A DNA stretch of 64,000 nucleotides from Euonymus europaeus (GCA_963580455.1 OY756971.1:13043001-13107000), one strand, 5' to 3'; shown: positions 34,099-46,798, numbered from the stretch's first letter. Notes: a model not told the origin generated them from the letters alone. Numbers and translations: made by a program.

Positions 34099-36050
34099 AT
34101 GTCTTGGGTTAGAGACGATCATAATAGGTTACGTAGGACATCTAGCGCTACAAATAGCATTGTTTGTTTTGAAATTGATTTTGCATCTGTGACTTCTGAA
34201 AGTGATTCTGAACTTGGTTTGCCTATTTTGTTAGATGAATAAGTTTGTGAAAATATGATTGATCCTCCACCACGTACTCTTAAAGAATTTATTCAGCCCA
34301 CTCGCACTACTACTCCTTCATGCATCATAGTGCTTGAAAATGCACCTTCGTTTTATGTTAAGCATGGCATGATGTCAGTGATACTTCAGTTCCATGGCAT
34401 GGATTCTGAGAGCCCTTGCTAGCATTTTATTGACTTTGAGTTGGCATGTACCACTTTCATTAATATGGCTAACACTGATTAGTATGTTAGATTACGCTTG
34501 TTTCCTTTCTCTTCAAAGGATAAGGCTAAGTTGTGGTTTAATCAATTGCGAGCTAATTATATTACTAGTTGGGTTGATATGCAATGTGAGTTCTTGCAAA
34601 AATTCTTTTCATTTCAGAGAACTCAAATGATTCAAGAGAGGATAGCTCAATTTACTTAAAAGCATGATGAGACTTTCCAAGCTAATTGAAACCATTTCAG
34701 GGGTTGCTAAATATTTTTCCATGTCATGGCTATAAGTCTTGGAGAGTTTTCAATTATTTTTATACGGGTCTAACTCTTGAGTGCAAACATTGTGAAATGG
34801 AGAATTCTTTGATAAATAACCAAATGCAACATTGGATTTCTTTAATTATCTTGCAGAGAGTGCTAGCCAATGGAATACAAGGACTGATGGAACTACTATA
34901 GCTACTCAACCTTTGAGAACCATCCAGAGTGCTAGTAAATATGAGTTGAAAGAAGATGTACATGTTCAAGCCAAGCTAACTGCGTTGGCTATGAGATTGG
35001 AAATTACGGAGTTAGAAAAAGTCAAGGCAGTGAAAGCTGTGGAGCCATGTAACTTATGTGTTGATTCTAACCATAAGACTCAAGATTACCCTATCATGCC
35101 TATGATGGAAAATGGAATGGATCAATTGCAAGCTGCAAATTGGGTCAACAAGGCGAACAATCCTTACTCCAACACATATAATATGGGGTGGAAGAACCAT
35201 CCTAACTTCTCATGGAGGAATGATCAGCCTAGACAGTCTTCATAGAGTTATCCGCAGCAGTACCAACAACAGATTATCCCCCTTCCCCCCATAGCAGTTT
35301 CAGCCTCCTCAAAATTATCATATGGCTCCTCCAATAGCACCTCCTAGTTTTCCTATTTAGCAACTAGCTGCTCCACCCAATAAGTCTCTAGATGATACCA
35401 TAGCATAGATGGCTACTACTTTTCAGCAGTTCATGTAGGTTTAGGCTACTACAAATAATCAGAATACACAAGCCATCAATGACTTGTGGGGAACAATTAA
35501 GAAAATGAATACCACTTTGAGCACTCTTAAGAAGGTGAATTTTCCAGCTCAACCTCAACCAAATCCTACAATCTATAAACAACAGTCTCAATAGCATGTG
35601 TATAATGTTTCTAGAGATATTTTTGAGACGACAAAGGCAGTTACCACTTTGATGCGTGGGAAGTAGATTTCTAGACCTTAGGTCCCTATTGATTATCAAC
35701 ATTCTAGTACTACTCTTGTGGGTGCACATGAGGTGGTTGAGGTAGAAGTATAGGGAGAGGAAGATAAAGAAAATTCAGAATTGAAAATCTTAGATGTGGC
35801 AGAGGAAGAAAATGAGAGAGTTTACCGACCTACTATTCCTTATCCATAGAGATTGAGAGTTGAGCAGATGAACAAGTATCACACTAAGATTCAGGAGATT
35901 TTCAGGCAAGTGAAGATCAACGTTCTACTCTTAGATGCTATTCAGCAAATCCCTTGCTATGCTAAGTTCTTGAAGGAATTATGTACTACAAAAAGGAAGG
36001 TGAATGTGTCCAAGAAATCCTTTTTAGTTGAGGAAGTTGTAGCTTTGATT
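34099..36050 (+). pseudogene. Athila-type gag, riddled with Gln-to-stop changes
   Basis: From the ATG at 34099 one frame runs through Athila gag landmarks with few frameshifts: FIDFELACTTFINMA, RLRLFPFSSKDKAKLWFNQL, SWVDMQCEFLQKFF, HDETFQAN, CHGYKSWRVFNYFY, and in a shifted frame MDFFNYLAESASQWN. After it is a Gln/Pro-rich spacer. About fifteen stop codons interrupt it. Nearly all are TAG or TAA where a CAG or CAA Gln codon is expected (for example 34425-34427 and many at 35240-35850), and one TGA sits at an expected Trp. Gag would assemble particles; this copy cannot be translated. Confidence 0.8.
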
Positions 36051-36904
36051 ATGAGTAATACTCCTCAAATGTTGTGTGATCCTGGATCACCTACTAGCTC
36101 TATAATGATTGGTGAGAGAAGGATTAAAAATGTCTTACTTAATTTGGAGATAGTGTGAATTTGTCACCATTATGGGTTTATAAGCAGCTTGATATTGGAG
36201 AATTGAAGCAGACACCCATGCTCTAATAGATGCTAGGCAGAATAGTTAAGAAACCCAAGGGAGTTATGGAAGATGTCTTGGTGCAAGTGAATAAATTCTA
36301 TTATCCCGTGGACTTTGTAGTCTTAGAGATGCCACATCCTACTTCCACCTTTGGTAATGCTCCTATAATTCTTGGGTGTCCTTTCCTTGCTACTACTAAT
36401 GCTTTGATTAATTGCAAAAGTGAAATGCTCAAGATCACTTTTGGAAATATGACATTTTGAGATGAATGTCTTTACTGCTTGTAAGATGCCTAGTGGCTGT
36501 GATGATTCAGAGCTGCAAGTAGTAGATTGGGCTCAGAGCTTTAGTCCATCAGAGTTATACTCTATTCTTGATTCTAAGAGTGTATATGAGGATGCATATC
36601 CTAAGAAATATAGCCAAATTGATGATTTGGATGAACTTGTTACTATCACATCGGACGAACTTTTTGCAATTGATGATTTAGCAGCATTAGAGGATGTGAG
36701 CCACATTGGTAGATGGCGGGGGACTTAATTTTGAGATTCTTAATCCACTAGAGGTGATAAAGCCATCCATTTAGGAGACTCCTACTCTTGAGCTGAAAAA
36801 GCTTCTTGATAATTTGAAGTATATTTTCCTTGGTCTATAAGAGGGTACATTCCCTGTTGTTATTTCATCTCAGCTCGCTCCTGAGCAAAAGCACAAGGGA
36901 GCCC
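36051..36904 (+). pseudogene. Athila-type protease and start of reverse transcriptase
   Basis: In broken frames it encodes the aspartic-protease region of Athila (LCDPGSPTSSIMIGERRIKN, LSPLWVYKQLDIGELK, VMEDVLVQVNKFYYPVDF, IILGCPFLATTNALINCK, LKITFGNMTF) and then the pre-RT stretch LKKLLDNLKYIFLG...FPVVISSQLAPEQKHKGAL. The frame stops exactly at the 3' LTR (36905). The conserved D(T/S/N)G-type active site is not evident at the expected place. Catalytic reverse transcriptase motifs, RNase H and integrase are all absent. Confidence 0.75.
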
Positions 36905-38264
36905 TGAGTTTCAATGCTTAAAAGCCACATTTTAGGTTTAAGTTGTCGAGATTTGTGTTAATGAACTAATGCACAATTCAACACTTTGACAAAGTCATTT
37001 TAGGTGTTTTGTAGTGGTTCAAGTTGGTTTGGTAGCTTAAAAATTTAAAATCTAAGTTTTGGATATAATGGTTGAAAATGAGGAAATGATATATTTTAAG
37101 CTATTGGGTTTTAATGTGCCGAATTTGGTTATATCAATCTAAAAATGGTTTTGATACTTGTTTAAGTTTGTTTCAGTCATTTATGACTTGTTTGAATGGT
37201 TTTTGTAGGCTCTAGATTGATTGAGATCATTTATGGAAGAAAAGGTATTTAGGAGCTAAAAAAATGGGGGTTCACTATCATCTGTCCGGATGCATATCAG
37301 AAGGCATCAGGATAGTTCAAGCAAAGAGGCCGGAAGAGGAGTTTGAGGACTGCCAAAGAAGAAAGGCCACTCGATTGCTTCCCAGTCACTTCACGTCCGG
37401 ATGACACATTAATCTGTTTGGACGGCACCCCGATAACTACAGTTTTTACGCAATTTTGACATGTGGTTTTTGGAAATCAATGTAATTAACCAATGAGACT
37501 TATTTGTAATGGGTTAGGATGATATTTTAACATATGTATTAGGGTTTTAAGGGCCTAGAGATCTCATTCTTGAACAATCTTTACTCTTGGCCAACAATTA
37601 GATATTCTTTCTAGGTTCTTATTCTCTCTTGCTTGTTCTTCATTTTGATTCTTGCTTGGAGTTCAAAAATCATCTTTAAAAGGATTTCTAGGAGTTTTGG
37701 AGACCCAACCAACTAGAAGAAGAATTTCTTCCTCCTTGTAGAGCTTAAAAAAGCCCAAGTACGATTAGCCTAAACTTCTATTTGTAGATTGGAAGGCCGA
37801 TTCGCCTCAACATTCAATAATGGATTTGATTTCTAAACTCTCTTTACCTATTCTTTTTACATTCAGTTATTGTATTTGGATTCTTGATTTCTGGTTCAAT
37901 CTACTTGAGTATTTTCTATTTCGATTTAGTTTTCGCTTTAATGATTATGTTATGTTTACTTGTGTTGATTTTCATTGTGATTTTCTGCGGTAGTTTAATT
38001 TTCCTTTTTGGTTCATATATTGCATATTAGGTTTTAGTTCACTCATCACCTCAAGAGGGAAAACTGAATCTGATCATTGGTCAATGCAATTTTGCCACCA
38101 CCCGACATTGTTAATACCATATTGAATTAGTAATTAGGTTAATAATCCATAAGCCCAAGCCGAAACCAAGTCTTTGTGAAATGATTTGAGATTCACTCCT
38201 ATTATTACTTTAAAAATCTTGCACTTGAGAAAGCGTAAATCTACTTACCTTTTTGGGTGAGTCA
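36905..38264 (+). repeat. 3' LTR of the Athila-type element
   Basis: Homologous to 32612-33988. It directly abuts the truncated reverse transcriptase sequence, with no polypurine tract between, so the deletion breakpoint is at the LTR edge. Confidence 0.85.
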
Positions 38265-39700
38265 CCTCCCACAAAGTGCCTCAAAAGGTGCCATACTTAT
38301 GCTACTCTGCAATGAGTTGTACACACAAACTCCACCAAATGCAAATATCAATCGTAACTGTCTCCAAAATTCACCACACAAGCACGAAGCATATCCTCCA
38401 GAATTTAAATGGTCCTCTCACTTTGCCTGTCGCTATGTGCATGATATGCCATGGTGGAATCCAGCTATGTATCCAGTGCCTCTTGCAAACTATTTCAAAA
38501 TCTAGCAATACTATGCTTTCTAATCAATGCTTCTATTACTACATTTGCTTTACCTAGATGGTATTGCAAACAAAATTCGAACTCTTTCAAATACTTCATC
38601 CACTACCTTTGGCCCAAATTGAGCTCCCATTGGATCAATAGATACTTGAGACTTTTTTGGTCCAAAACGACTTCAAACCTTTCTCCATAAAGAGAATATC
38701 TTCATTGTTTGAACGCAAACAAAACAACCACTAACTCCAAGTAATGAACATGATAGTTCTTTTCGTGTGTCTTCGAAAATCTTGAGCCATACTTAATAAC
38801 TCTATCCCGCTGCAACATCACACAACCTAAACTGACTCTAGATGAATCACAATACACCTAGTCGCCCACGTCCCTCTCCAAAACCACTAACACTAATGGA
38901 GATGTCAATCCCCTCTTTAATTCCTCAAATGTTACCTTCCATTCATCGGTCCACACAGACAGTGTACCCTTGTGCGTGAGTTGAGTTTAGGTGCGGCAGT
39001 ACGCGAAAAGTCCTGAATGCACCTTCAGTAGTAGCACACCAAACCTAAGAAGCTCTGAATCTCCATCATATTTTTAGCCTCTTCCCAATTCAACACAAAC
39101 TCTACCATAGAGTAATCATTGTGATGCCCTCTTGAGTTATCACATGACCTACAAACTTCACCTCTGTGGCCTAAAACTCACATTTATTCAACTTGCTATA
39201 CAATTGATTCTCCCTCAAAGTCTGCAACACCATCCTCAAGTGTTTCTCATGCTCCTACACCATCAGAGAATAGGTTAAGATGTCATCAATAAACAGCAGC
39301 ATAAGCTTATCCAAAAACAGATAAAGAACACGTTGCATTGAGTCCATAAATAGTGCTACAGCATATGTAAACCCGAGCGACATTACCAAAAACTCTTAAT
39401 ACCCATACCGAGTCCTAAATGTCATTTTTGGAATATCTTCATCATTAATCCTCAACTGTTGATTCCCCAAACACAAATCAATCTCAGATAAATGTCTAGC
39501 ACCTCTCAGCTAATCAAGGAAATCATTAATTCTAGGCAACATATATTTCCTTTTTCCTAGTAGCCCTGTTCACTTGCCTATAATCGATGCACATCCTTAA
39601 TGAGTCATCTTTCTTCTTTATGAACAATGCAAGTGATCCCCACGAAAACACACTTCGTCTAATAAAACCCATGTCTTGTAGTTCTTCTAATAGACTCATC
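38265..39700 (-). pseudogene. Chromovirus reverse transcriptase, RNase H and integrase remnant
   Basis: Reading down from about 39640: [20 protein letters not shown], then [30 protein letters not shown] (the YxDD-type catalytic site), HEKHLRMVLQTLRENQLYSK and KCEF..TEVKFVGHVIT. An RNase H part follows (GERFEVVLDQKSLKYL, YHLGKANVV). The frame then jumps to late integrase (HSDRQSERTI, ILEDMLRACVVNFGDSYDWY, LVEFVYNSLQSSISMAPFEA), so the zinc-binding and early catalytic integrase parts are deleted. Many stops are present. It continues at 32611 across the Athila-type insertion. Confidence 0.8.
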
Positions 39701-39984
39701 TACCCCTTGAACTCTACTAAAGCCATTCGATATGACAGAATCAAAAATCAGCATAACGTTCAGTTGCAACTCGATAGCTATTAGGTGCAAAATTGTACCA
39801 ATTATTTTATCTTTAAGCACTTATTTTTCTATGATTTTTGGTACAAAGTGTTGCCCAAATTAGTATTTTTATAAATAGGTACAGCTGGGTTGAAATAACG
39901 AGTAAAAATGTTTCTGGGAGTATGTGAGCCAGGTGCGACCTAGCGCGGCCGCAAGACGCAAATTTTAGGATTAAAGCTGAGATG
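39701..39984. other. Junction DNA between chromovirus and copia remnants
   Basis: No coding motif. It includes GTGCGACCTAGCGCGGCCGC, a GC-rich island unlike its surroundings. It may be a further LTR fragment, but no partner is seen. Confidence 0.3.
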
Positions 39985-40013
39985 ACATGGCAGCTAGAAA
40001 ACTATCTTGACAT

Positions 40014-42677
40014 CTATTTAGGAAAGCTTTCTTGACATCCATTTAGGAAAGCTTTCTTGACATCCGTTTGCCATATTTCGTAATCATAATATGCTGCAAT
40101 GGATAAGAGTATCGGAATACACTTAAGCATGGCTACTGGATAAAACGTTTCCTCACAATCGATCCCTTCCTTTTGAGTATAACCTTTTGCTACAAGCCTT
40201 GCTTTGAAGGTTTCCACCTTTCCATCCACCCCTCTCTTTCTCTTGTAGATCCACTTGCAACCTATGGGTTTTACTCCATTTGGTGGTTCTACAAGTTCCT
40301 AGACTTGATTAGAGTACATGGACTCCATCTTAGATTTTGTAACTTTCTTTCAAGATTATGCATTTTTATCTTGGAGTGTTTCATTATAGTTATTGGGATC
40401 AGTATCTTGTTCGGTTGGGATCATTTCATACACTTCACCCAGCAGAACATACCGACTAGGTAATCTAGTTACCCTCCTACTACGACGAGGCACTACCTGC
40501 TCGTTTGGAGTATTTTGGTGTGATGATTTTGTTCTATTTGTATCAGGCTCTCCATGCTAATCTGGTTGATTTCCCAGCATGTAATGATCATCCCTTTGAA
40601 TAGAATCATTTTGAGATTCTACAATCCTCCCACTTTCATGTGGCACTGGATTGTTATCATGAACTGGTGAGTCTTGAGTTATTTGGTTTTTTTGTGTTTT
40701 TCCACTTATTTCTTCAAGAACAACTTTACTTTTGGATTTTTGGTTCATCATATAGTATTCTTCTAAAAATCGTGCATTGGTGCTAACAATGACCTTCTGA
40801 TCCTTAGGACTATAAAATAAACCACCTTTGGTACCTCGAGGGTCGGACTTCCCCATATCCGAATATGGGCCAAACTGAGCTTTCGCCCTGTCTATAATTT
40901 CATAGGAGTAGTCAATACTAACTTAGAAGGAACTAAGTTCAGAATATACGCAGCTGTTTCTAAAGCATATCCCTAGCAAAAATTAGACAGTTCCAAAAAA
41001 CTCATCATCGATCTCACCATTTCCATAAGAGTCCTATTCATTCATTCGGCCACACCATTTTGTTGTGGTATTTTTGGTGCCATGAATTGGGAAGATATCC
41101 CTTCTACATTCAAGTATTCCATAAACTCTCCCGAGAGGTATTCACCACCACGATCAGATCATAGTGTTTTGATACTTTTTCCCAAACGTTTCTCCGTAAC
41201 TGCCTTATAACTGTTAAACATCTCAAAAGTTTCAGACTTATGGTGTAGTAGGTAAATGTATCCATACCTTGAGTAGTCTTCTATGAAAGTGACGAAATAC
41301 TCATAACCTCCTCTCGCTCAGATAGTCATTGAACCACACACATCTGAATGTATCAACTCCAAACATTCTTTGGCTCTATGTCCCTTCGCTGAAAATGGCC
41401 TCTTCGTCATTTTACCCTCCAAACATGACTCATAGACTTGAAGTTCCTCTACTTCTAATGAACTCAAAGTCCATCTCGTACCAGTCTAGAGATCCTGTTT
41501 AGATTATTATGACCTAAGCATAAATGTCAAAGATAAGTTTGATTCGATTTTGAAGGTTCTTTTCTGTTAGATGGTAAAATTGTTGAGTTATTCAATTCAT
41601 TATATTTACTAGAACTTGGACTTATAATATAAAGATTATCTACTAAATTACTAGAACAGATAAAGTGTTTATTGTTCATGATAACAACTGAGTTATCAAA
41701 CTTAAAACAATATCCATTCTTAGCCAAAGAAGTAACTGAAATTAAATTTTGTCTCAGAGCTGTTACGTAAAGACAATCGTTCAAAATTAAAGTCCTATCA
41801 CTACTAAAACTCAAATGAAAAACGCCTGCAGCTACTACTTCTAATCTTGTCGCATCTCCGAAAAGAATGTAACGCTCCTCATCATTTGGTTGAAAGTTTT
41901 TTTGGAACCCCTGCAGCGAATTGCAAACATGATTAGTGGCTCCCGTGTCTACATACCAGGTTTCGGTAGAGACAACCGCTAATTGTGTTTGAACAACAAA
42001 TGATAAGAGGTTATCTTGTTTATTCTTGCTTAGCCAAGTTTGACATTGTTTCTTCCTATCTCCCTTCTAACCACACTGAAAACACTTACCTTTCGATTTT
42101 TTCACTCCGGCTTGAATACCCTTTGAGTCAACTGATTTTTCCTTCTTCTTCTGAGTCTTTCTCTTCTTCTTACCTCATAGCTTTCTGGAAGAGATTGAAG
42201 GATGATATCGACCTGGCTTTTGAGATCAATATTAGCACCAAGGACCTCGAGCTCATCCAAAAGACTCATCATCTTAAGAACGTGCTCCCTTATATTGGTT
42301 CCTTCAGACATCTAGGTGTTCAATAGTGCTTTCATTGCAATCTGCCTTGCAGCTCTGCCTTGATCACCAAATATCTCCTTCAGGCTATAGATGATATCAT
42401 AAGCACTTGTCATAGTCTCGTGTTGCTTTTGCAACACATCTGACATAGATGCTAACTTGTAGCATCGTGCCATCTCATCTGCCTTTTTTCACTTCTTGTG
42501 AGCAGCAATCTGCTCATCAGTGGCACCCTCAACAGTAAATTTAGTACTAGTTCAGTCAACACATATTTGATACTCTTCAACAGTGAGCACAATATCCAAA
42601 TTCCTTTTCCATTTGACATAGTTTGTTCCGTCCAACTTATGGTCTTTTAGCATAACAAATAGAGCATTGAAAGACAT
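40014..42677 (-). pseudogene. Copia gag-pol remnant (gag, protease, integrase, partial RT)
   Basis: Gag starts at the ATG at 42677 (KDHKLDGTNYVKWKRN; later MSEGTNIREHVLKMMSLLDE). The protease follows near 41960 (TWYVDTGATNHVCNS, active site DTG), then ILNDCLYVTALRQNLISVTSL. The pre-integrase motif CHLCLGHNNLNRISRLV and integrase ([34 protein letters not shown]) come next, then SDPRGTKGGLFYSP. Reverse transcriptase begins with FKARLVAKGYTQKEGID and breaks after WQTDVKKAFLNG at about 40030. At that motif a 25-bp unit (GATGTCAAGAAAGCTTTCCT...) is repeated two to three times (about 39990-40065). Stops and frameshifts are numerous. Confidence 0.85.
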
Positions 42678-44208
42678 TTTCAAATATGAAAGATGCATAT
42701 AAAGAAAATAATTCATCAACGATCAAAACACTTTAGTATGAAATTTCCTATCTCGATGGAAGAATAAATTTAATACAATTTAGTTTACATTAAATTTTAT
42801 TATCTAGACAAATGTCATGTCAAATAAAAATTAATTAGTCTTTTCTTTAGTCCTATAAATAATGGCATTGATTTCGAAGAGAAATATTTCGATAATTTAT
42901 AGCTAAGTGTATAACTATCACGTGATCACAATCTTACAATTTTCATAAAAAATGATTTCGATGGGGAAACAATTTTATAATAAATTGCTACTTATTGTGA
43001 CTATAATTGAAAATTTCCGATATTGAGGAAGGTCGAGCCAACACATATTTTTAATTATATCTCTATTAAATTTCTTAATAATAATTCAAACTTTAAAAAT
43101 ATTCCCGTGATTTCAAAATTACTGGAATAGAGATATGTTACAAATGTCTTGACTGTAATTTACATATTTTAGTATCACCGCCAAAACCATTATTTTCTCC
43201 AAGTAGTCGAAACCGTTATCACAACATATCTTGGTTATTTCAATTTAGTGATTTAACAAATCTAGCAACCAGACCGTTCCCAAATTAGAGGGGGTTTCCA
43301 TAAAAATGGCATGCAATTAAATAACCTCAATCTCTGACAGAACTTTCTAGGTATTGCATTGTTTTTATCACAAAACAGAATTCTCAAATGCATGGGTCGG
43401 AATTACATGGTTTGGATATGAAACAGATTTTCCAAAATAATACCATAGTTACATTTAATATCTCATCTTTCCAATTTTAATTTCACGTATTTTTATTTTG
43501 AACCTATGACGGAGACCGTAGGTTATTTATAACCTTCTCCCACTTAATATTTTAAAATAGGGTGTTTTGTATTTTATTTTTCACATTTAGATAATATCCT
43601 ATAACATAGGAATCCAAATCTGACATGGCAACAAATTAGATAACATCCTAATCTATTATGGTATTCAATTACAATCATACATACAATTAAAATAGGAGAC
43701 TTATTAAAATAGGAAACCATTTAATCAAGAGTTCTAGCTATCATGGTCTTCTATCAAGCCCGGAACTCTACTCAATCAGGAATCCCCGTTGGAGTTGGAA
43801 ATATTCTTGAACCTAGACTGCCCAAACTGCCCAGCCTGACCAGGCTGTGCGAACTGCCCAAATCGGCTGACCAAACTTCTTGGCTGCCCAGATTTGACCG
43901 TTCATCCGTTTCGCTCCAATTTTGTTCCTTCTTTGCTCTTCACTTGATTTTACAAAAAACATAGCCTCCTTCAAACCAGAGTTCACAATCTAAATTTTGA
44001 TTTACATAAATTCCTACTTCTTAATTCAGAGTGAACAATTCTAAAACCAAATAAAAAAAACTAGACCATGATAGCTAGAATTTCAATCTGCAAAAACAAG
44101 TTAGCCACTACAAAAAAATAATCATAGATCATACAAAACCATAATCAACAAATTTTTGGGTTTTGTTTTAATATTGATTACAGGTCTATGACCGCCTCCA
44201 ATACCAAT
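42678..44208 (-). other. Copia leader region between gag and the 5' LTR
   Basis: About 1.5 kb of AT-rich untranslated leader with no recognisable protein. Directly beside the LTR, the minus strand reads TGGTATTGGAGGCGGTC, a variant of the copia primer-binding site TGGTATCAGAGC that pairs with initiator Met-tRNA. Confidence 0.6.
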
Positions 44209-45480
44209 TGTTGGAAAATACGCACAAGCATAAACGATTTAAAAACTAGGAACGCACATAGGAGTAATAAATAGAAAAACAGCTTTCAAAAATTTCTTGT
44301 TAATTATGGTCAACATGCATAATCTATGGCTAAACTAGTTGTGTAAAGATTACGTACCTAGAGATCTCTCTGGAATGATCTCTAATAATATATATCGAAT
44401 GATGGAGTCAGCCGGATTGATTCAAAGCTCAATCCCGCGGATCTTCTTGCATATGCACCAATTCCCAAACTTGGATTCAAGAGCGTGGACTCCTTACACC
44501 AAGAACCTGACGAATATAAATCAGAACTGTTGAGAAAATTAGAGAGTTGAGTCCAACTGGAGTCTCAATGTTAGGAAAACAAAACACACTATTGTGTGTT
44601 TATATAGAGGTTAGCCAACCTAGGGTTTCCTAACCCTAGGTGGCCGGCCCACACTCCTCTCCAATTAAAAACTCCAACCTCAGTTAAGTTTTCTGATTCA
44701 CTTAGATTTGGGCTTACATGGGCTATAGTGGGGACAAATGAGGGAAAATAAAATATGGGCTTCTTATGGATTCAATTATCAGCCCAAACCCATGAGCATA
44801 ATTAATATCCATAAACTATAATATATTCCACTAAAATATTATAGTTGCACTCCCCATTTTATCTCAAATTAAATTTGAGCCTTTCATTATAATCGTTCAT
44901 TAAAATCCTCACGTTAAGTTACAGATACCCGTCAATTAAATATAACACTGACATATAATATTTAATTGACATCTTTAAATATTCCTCGATCTAACCGCTT
45001 GACTTATTTGAATGTGTCGGATTAATTAAAATCCACATGCAGTGTTTGACACAATCTCAAAAACTATAAGCATTCTCGAGAGCGTATTATCAATCCATAA
45101 TTGGACGTGAATTTTATTAACAGATTATTTTCTATCGTACATTTAATGCGGTAACCCAATTCACTCGTTGTATATCAGTCTGTACAAAAAGACCTCACCC
45201 TTTGGTAAATCAAAGTCTCATACATAAAATGCACAAGTACCAATAATCTTTAATAAATTAAGATTATGAACAATGTCATAACGTCAGTGTGAGTGTACAA
45301 TTTTTCATATAGTCATACTAGAAAAATTGACTCACACGTAGTCCTGATCAATACACTTCAAGTGTACTAGTATAGTAAGTTCAAGTTGCACAGCTTTCCG
45401 TAAGGAAGATAGACATACTGAAATACTACACTACAGCCCTACCAACGGTTTGTTCAATTCTGTCTAAGCTGTGATCGTTT
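44209..45480 (-). repeat. 5' LTR of the copia element, outer end truncated
   Basis: On the plus strand it starts TGTTGGAAAATACGCAC and follows the solo LTR at 24679-26113 (inverted) up to GTGATCGTTT at 45480, where similarity stops. About 185 bp of the outer end, seen at 57980-58165 in another copy, are missing. A TATA box lies near 44600 (TTTATATAG, plus strand). Confidence 0.85.
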
Positions 45481-45884
45481 TCATAACTTCATTTTTGTTG
45501 GACTTGGGATGTGGGCTGGGTCGCCCATGTGGACTAGACTCAGCCCAGCCCAATTAGAGAGAAATTAAGAGAGGTTGGGAGAAGTTATATGGTGTAACTA
45601 TATCTCTAACCTCTCCCATGTGTAACTTCACTTCACCAAAATGTGAAACGAGGGTGGGGTTATTCTTGAGAGAATTCCAAAAAAGTGTGCTTGTAAAGAT
45701 AATCAAAAGGTGTTCGTCCCGTGAATAGTATTCCGGTTCTAGTAATTGGAAATCACTTAGAAGCATTGTGAAACATACTACGATCCTCGAAGTTCTCCAA
45801 ACTGATCAGGAAAAGAGTAAGTGTTCTTAATCCTATGGATTCTACAGTTTTCTCATGTTCAATAAACCCTTCAGACATAACATA
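45481..45884. other. Upstream region of the RPA-like pseudogene
   Basis: Begins TGTTGGACTTGGGATG just after the copia truncation and could be a fragment of yet another LTR, but no second copy is in the window. The minus-strand frame 45554-45766 has no family. If the RPA-like gene had a promoter, it would have been here. Confidence 0.3.
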
Positions 45885-46798
45885 ATGGATCTTGCTATGA
45901 TATCATCTTTGGAGATTGGTCAGCGTGGTAGAAAAATTAAGTGCCATGTTGCAAGAATTTGGGATTCCCTCAATCCTTCAATGCAAGATGCATTGATGAG
46001 GGTAGACTTACTACTGGTGGATATTTGACACTCATAGTTTAGGGAACTTCAATACAAGGAACAATGCGAAAGGAAGATGCACCAAGACCAAAGGAGATAC
46101 TCGAGGAGGGGAAAACCTATATTTTTGCTAATTTCATGGTGGTTACACCCAGGAAAGCTTTTCGAGCATGCCCAAACCAGAATATGATACGACTAGGAAC
46201 TTGGACAATCGTAAAGGAAAGTCTCGATGTAGAATCTGACTTTCCCGAATGATAAGTTCCATTTGATAGATGAAAATGAGATGGAAAACAAAATCCAAAA
46301 TGACTTTTTGTTGACAGGTAAATATATAAATTTCTTGCTCTTGACATCATACAAAGTAATTATTTTTTAACTTTAATATCAATCTTGGTTGCTGCAGATG
46401 TTATAGGCAATTTAACATCTATTGGAGAATTAACAGAGATCTACTTAAATGGACGATTTGTACCCAAGTGGAATGTCATAATCCAAACAATCAAGTAATT
46501 AAGTATGTCTTTCAAAATTTTACAATACTTTAATTTTTTTTTTCTTAGATGTTTTTTAACATTTCAATATAAATTAACATAGAACACAGAAAATGCCAGT
46601 GACACTCTGGGGAAACATTTCAAAAGATTTTGCTGAATCAACACTAGAAAATCCAACTAAAAATCAACAATTCATAACTATACTTACATCCATGACAGTG
46701 AGAGCATATACAAAGGTAACTTCTATTAGAAAATGCATATTTATGTTCTATAATTTTTAAACATATGCTTCAAAATAAGTGATTGTTTCAATATGCAG
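45885..46798 (+). pseudogene. RPA70-like (replication protein A large subunit) pseudogene, exons 1-3
   Basis: Exons are about 45885-46317, 46398-46494 and 46583-46715, each with GT..AG borders. They encode a plant RPA70-like protein: MISSLEIGQRGRKIKCHVAR and IWDSLNPSMQDALMRVDLLL, then TSIQGTMRKEDAPRPKEILE, EGKTYIFANFMVV, DKFHLIDENEM, GELTEIYLNGRFVPKWNV, MPVTLWGNISKDFAES and ILTSMTVRAYTK. The OB-fold order fits RPA70 or the RPA-like genes common in plants and in some Helitrons. Exon 1 has a frameshift and stops between LLLVD and TSIQG and another after ESDFPE, so it is a pseudogene. RPA70 binds single-stranded DNA in the nucleus. Tat1 is inserted at its next splice acceptor. Confidence 0.8.

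Larger units (their letters stand above)
32612..38264 (+). mobile_element. Athila-type Ty3/gypsy deletion derivative, nested in a chromovirus
   Basis: The LTRs are 32612-33988 and 36905-38264, both starting TGAGTTTCAAT and ending GAGTCA, clearly homologous but with many substitutions. After the left LTR the sequence TTTTTGGCACTCTTGTCAAT is a decayed form of the Athila primer-binding region. Inside are gag, protease and only the first part of reverse transcriptase. The rest of pol, any env-like region and the polypurine tract are deleted right up to the 3' LTR. The flanks are coding sequence of a chromovirus. No clear TSD was seen. Confidence 0.85.
39985..45480 (-). mobile_element. Truncated Ty1/copia retrotransposon
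   Basis: On the minus strand the order is 5' LTR (45480-44209, first part missing), primer site, long leader, gag, protease, integrase and start of reverse transcriptase, ending near 39985. The rest of reverse transcriptase, RNase H and the 3' LTR are gone. The LTR belongs to the same family as the solo LTR at 24679-26113 and the mosaic at 56523-58165. Confidence 0.85.

Noticed and set aside
32607..38269. Target-site duplication for the Athila-type element
   Set aside because: The flanks AAAGT and CCTCC do not match. A similar AAAGT nine bases further right is not at the LTR edge, so no TSD is claimed.
43743..43964. Frame of 73 codons in the copia leader
   Set aside because: It is on the opposite strand to the element, short, with no family; composition explains it.
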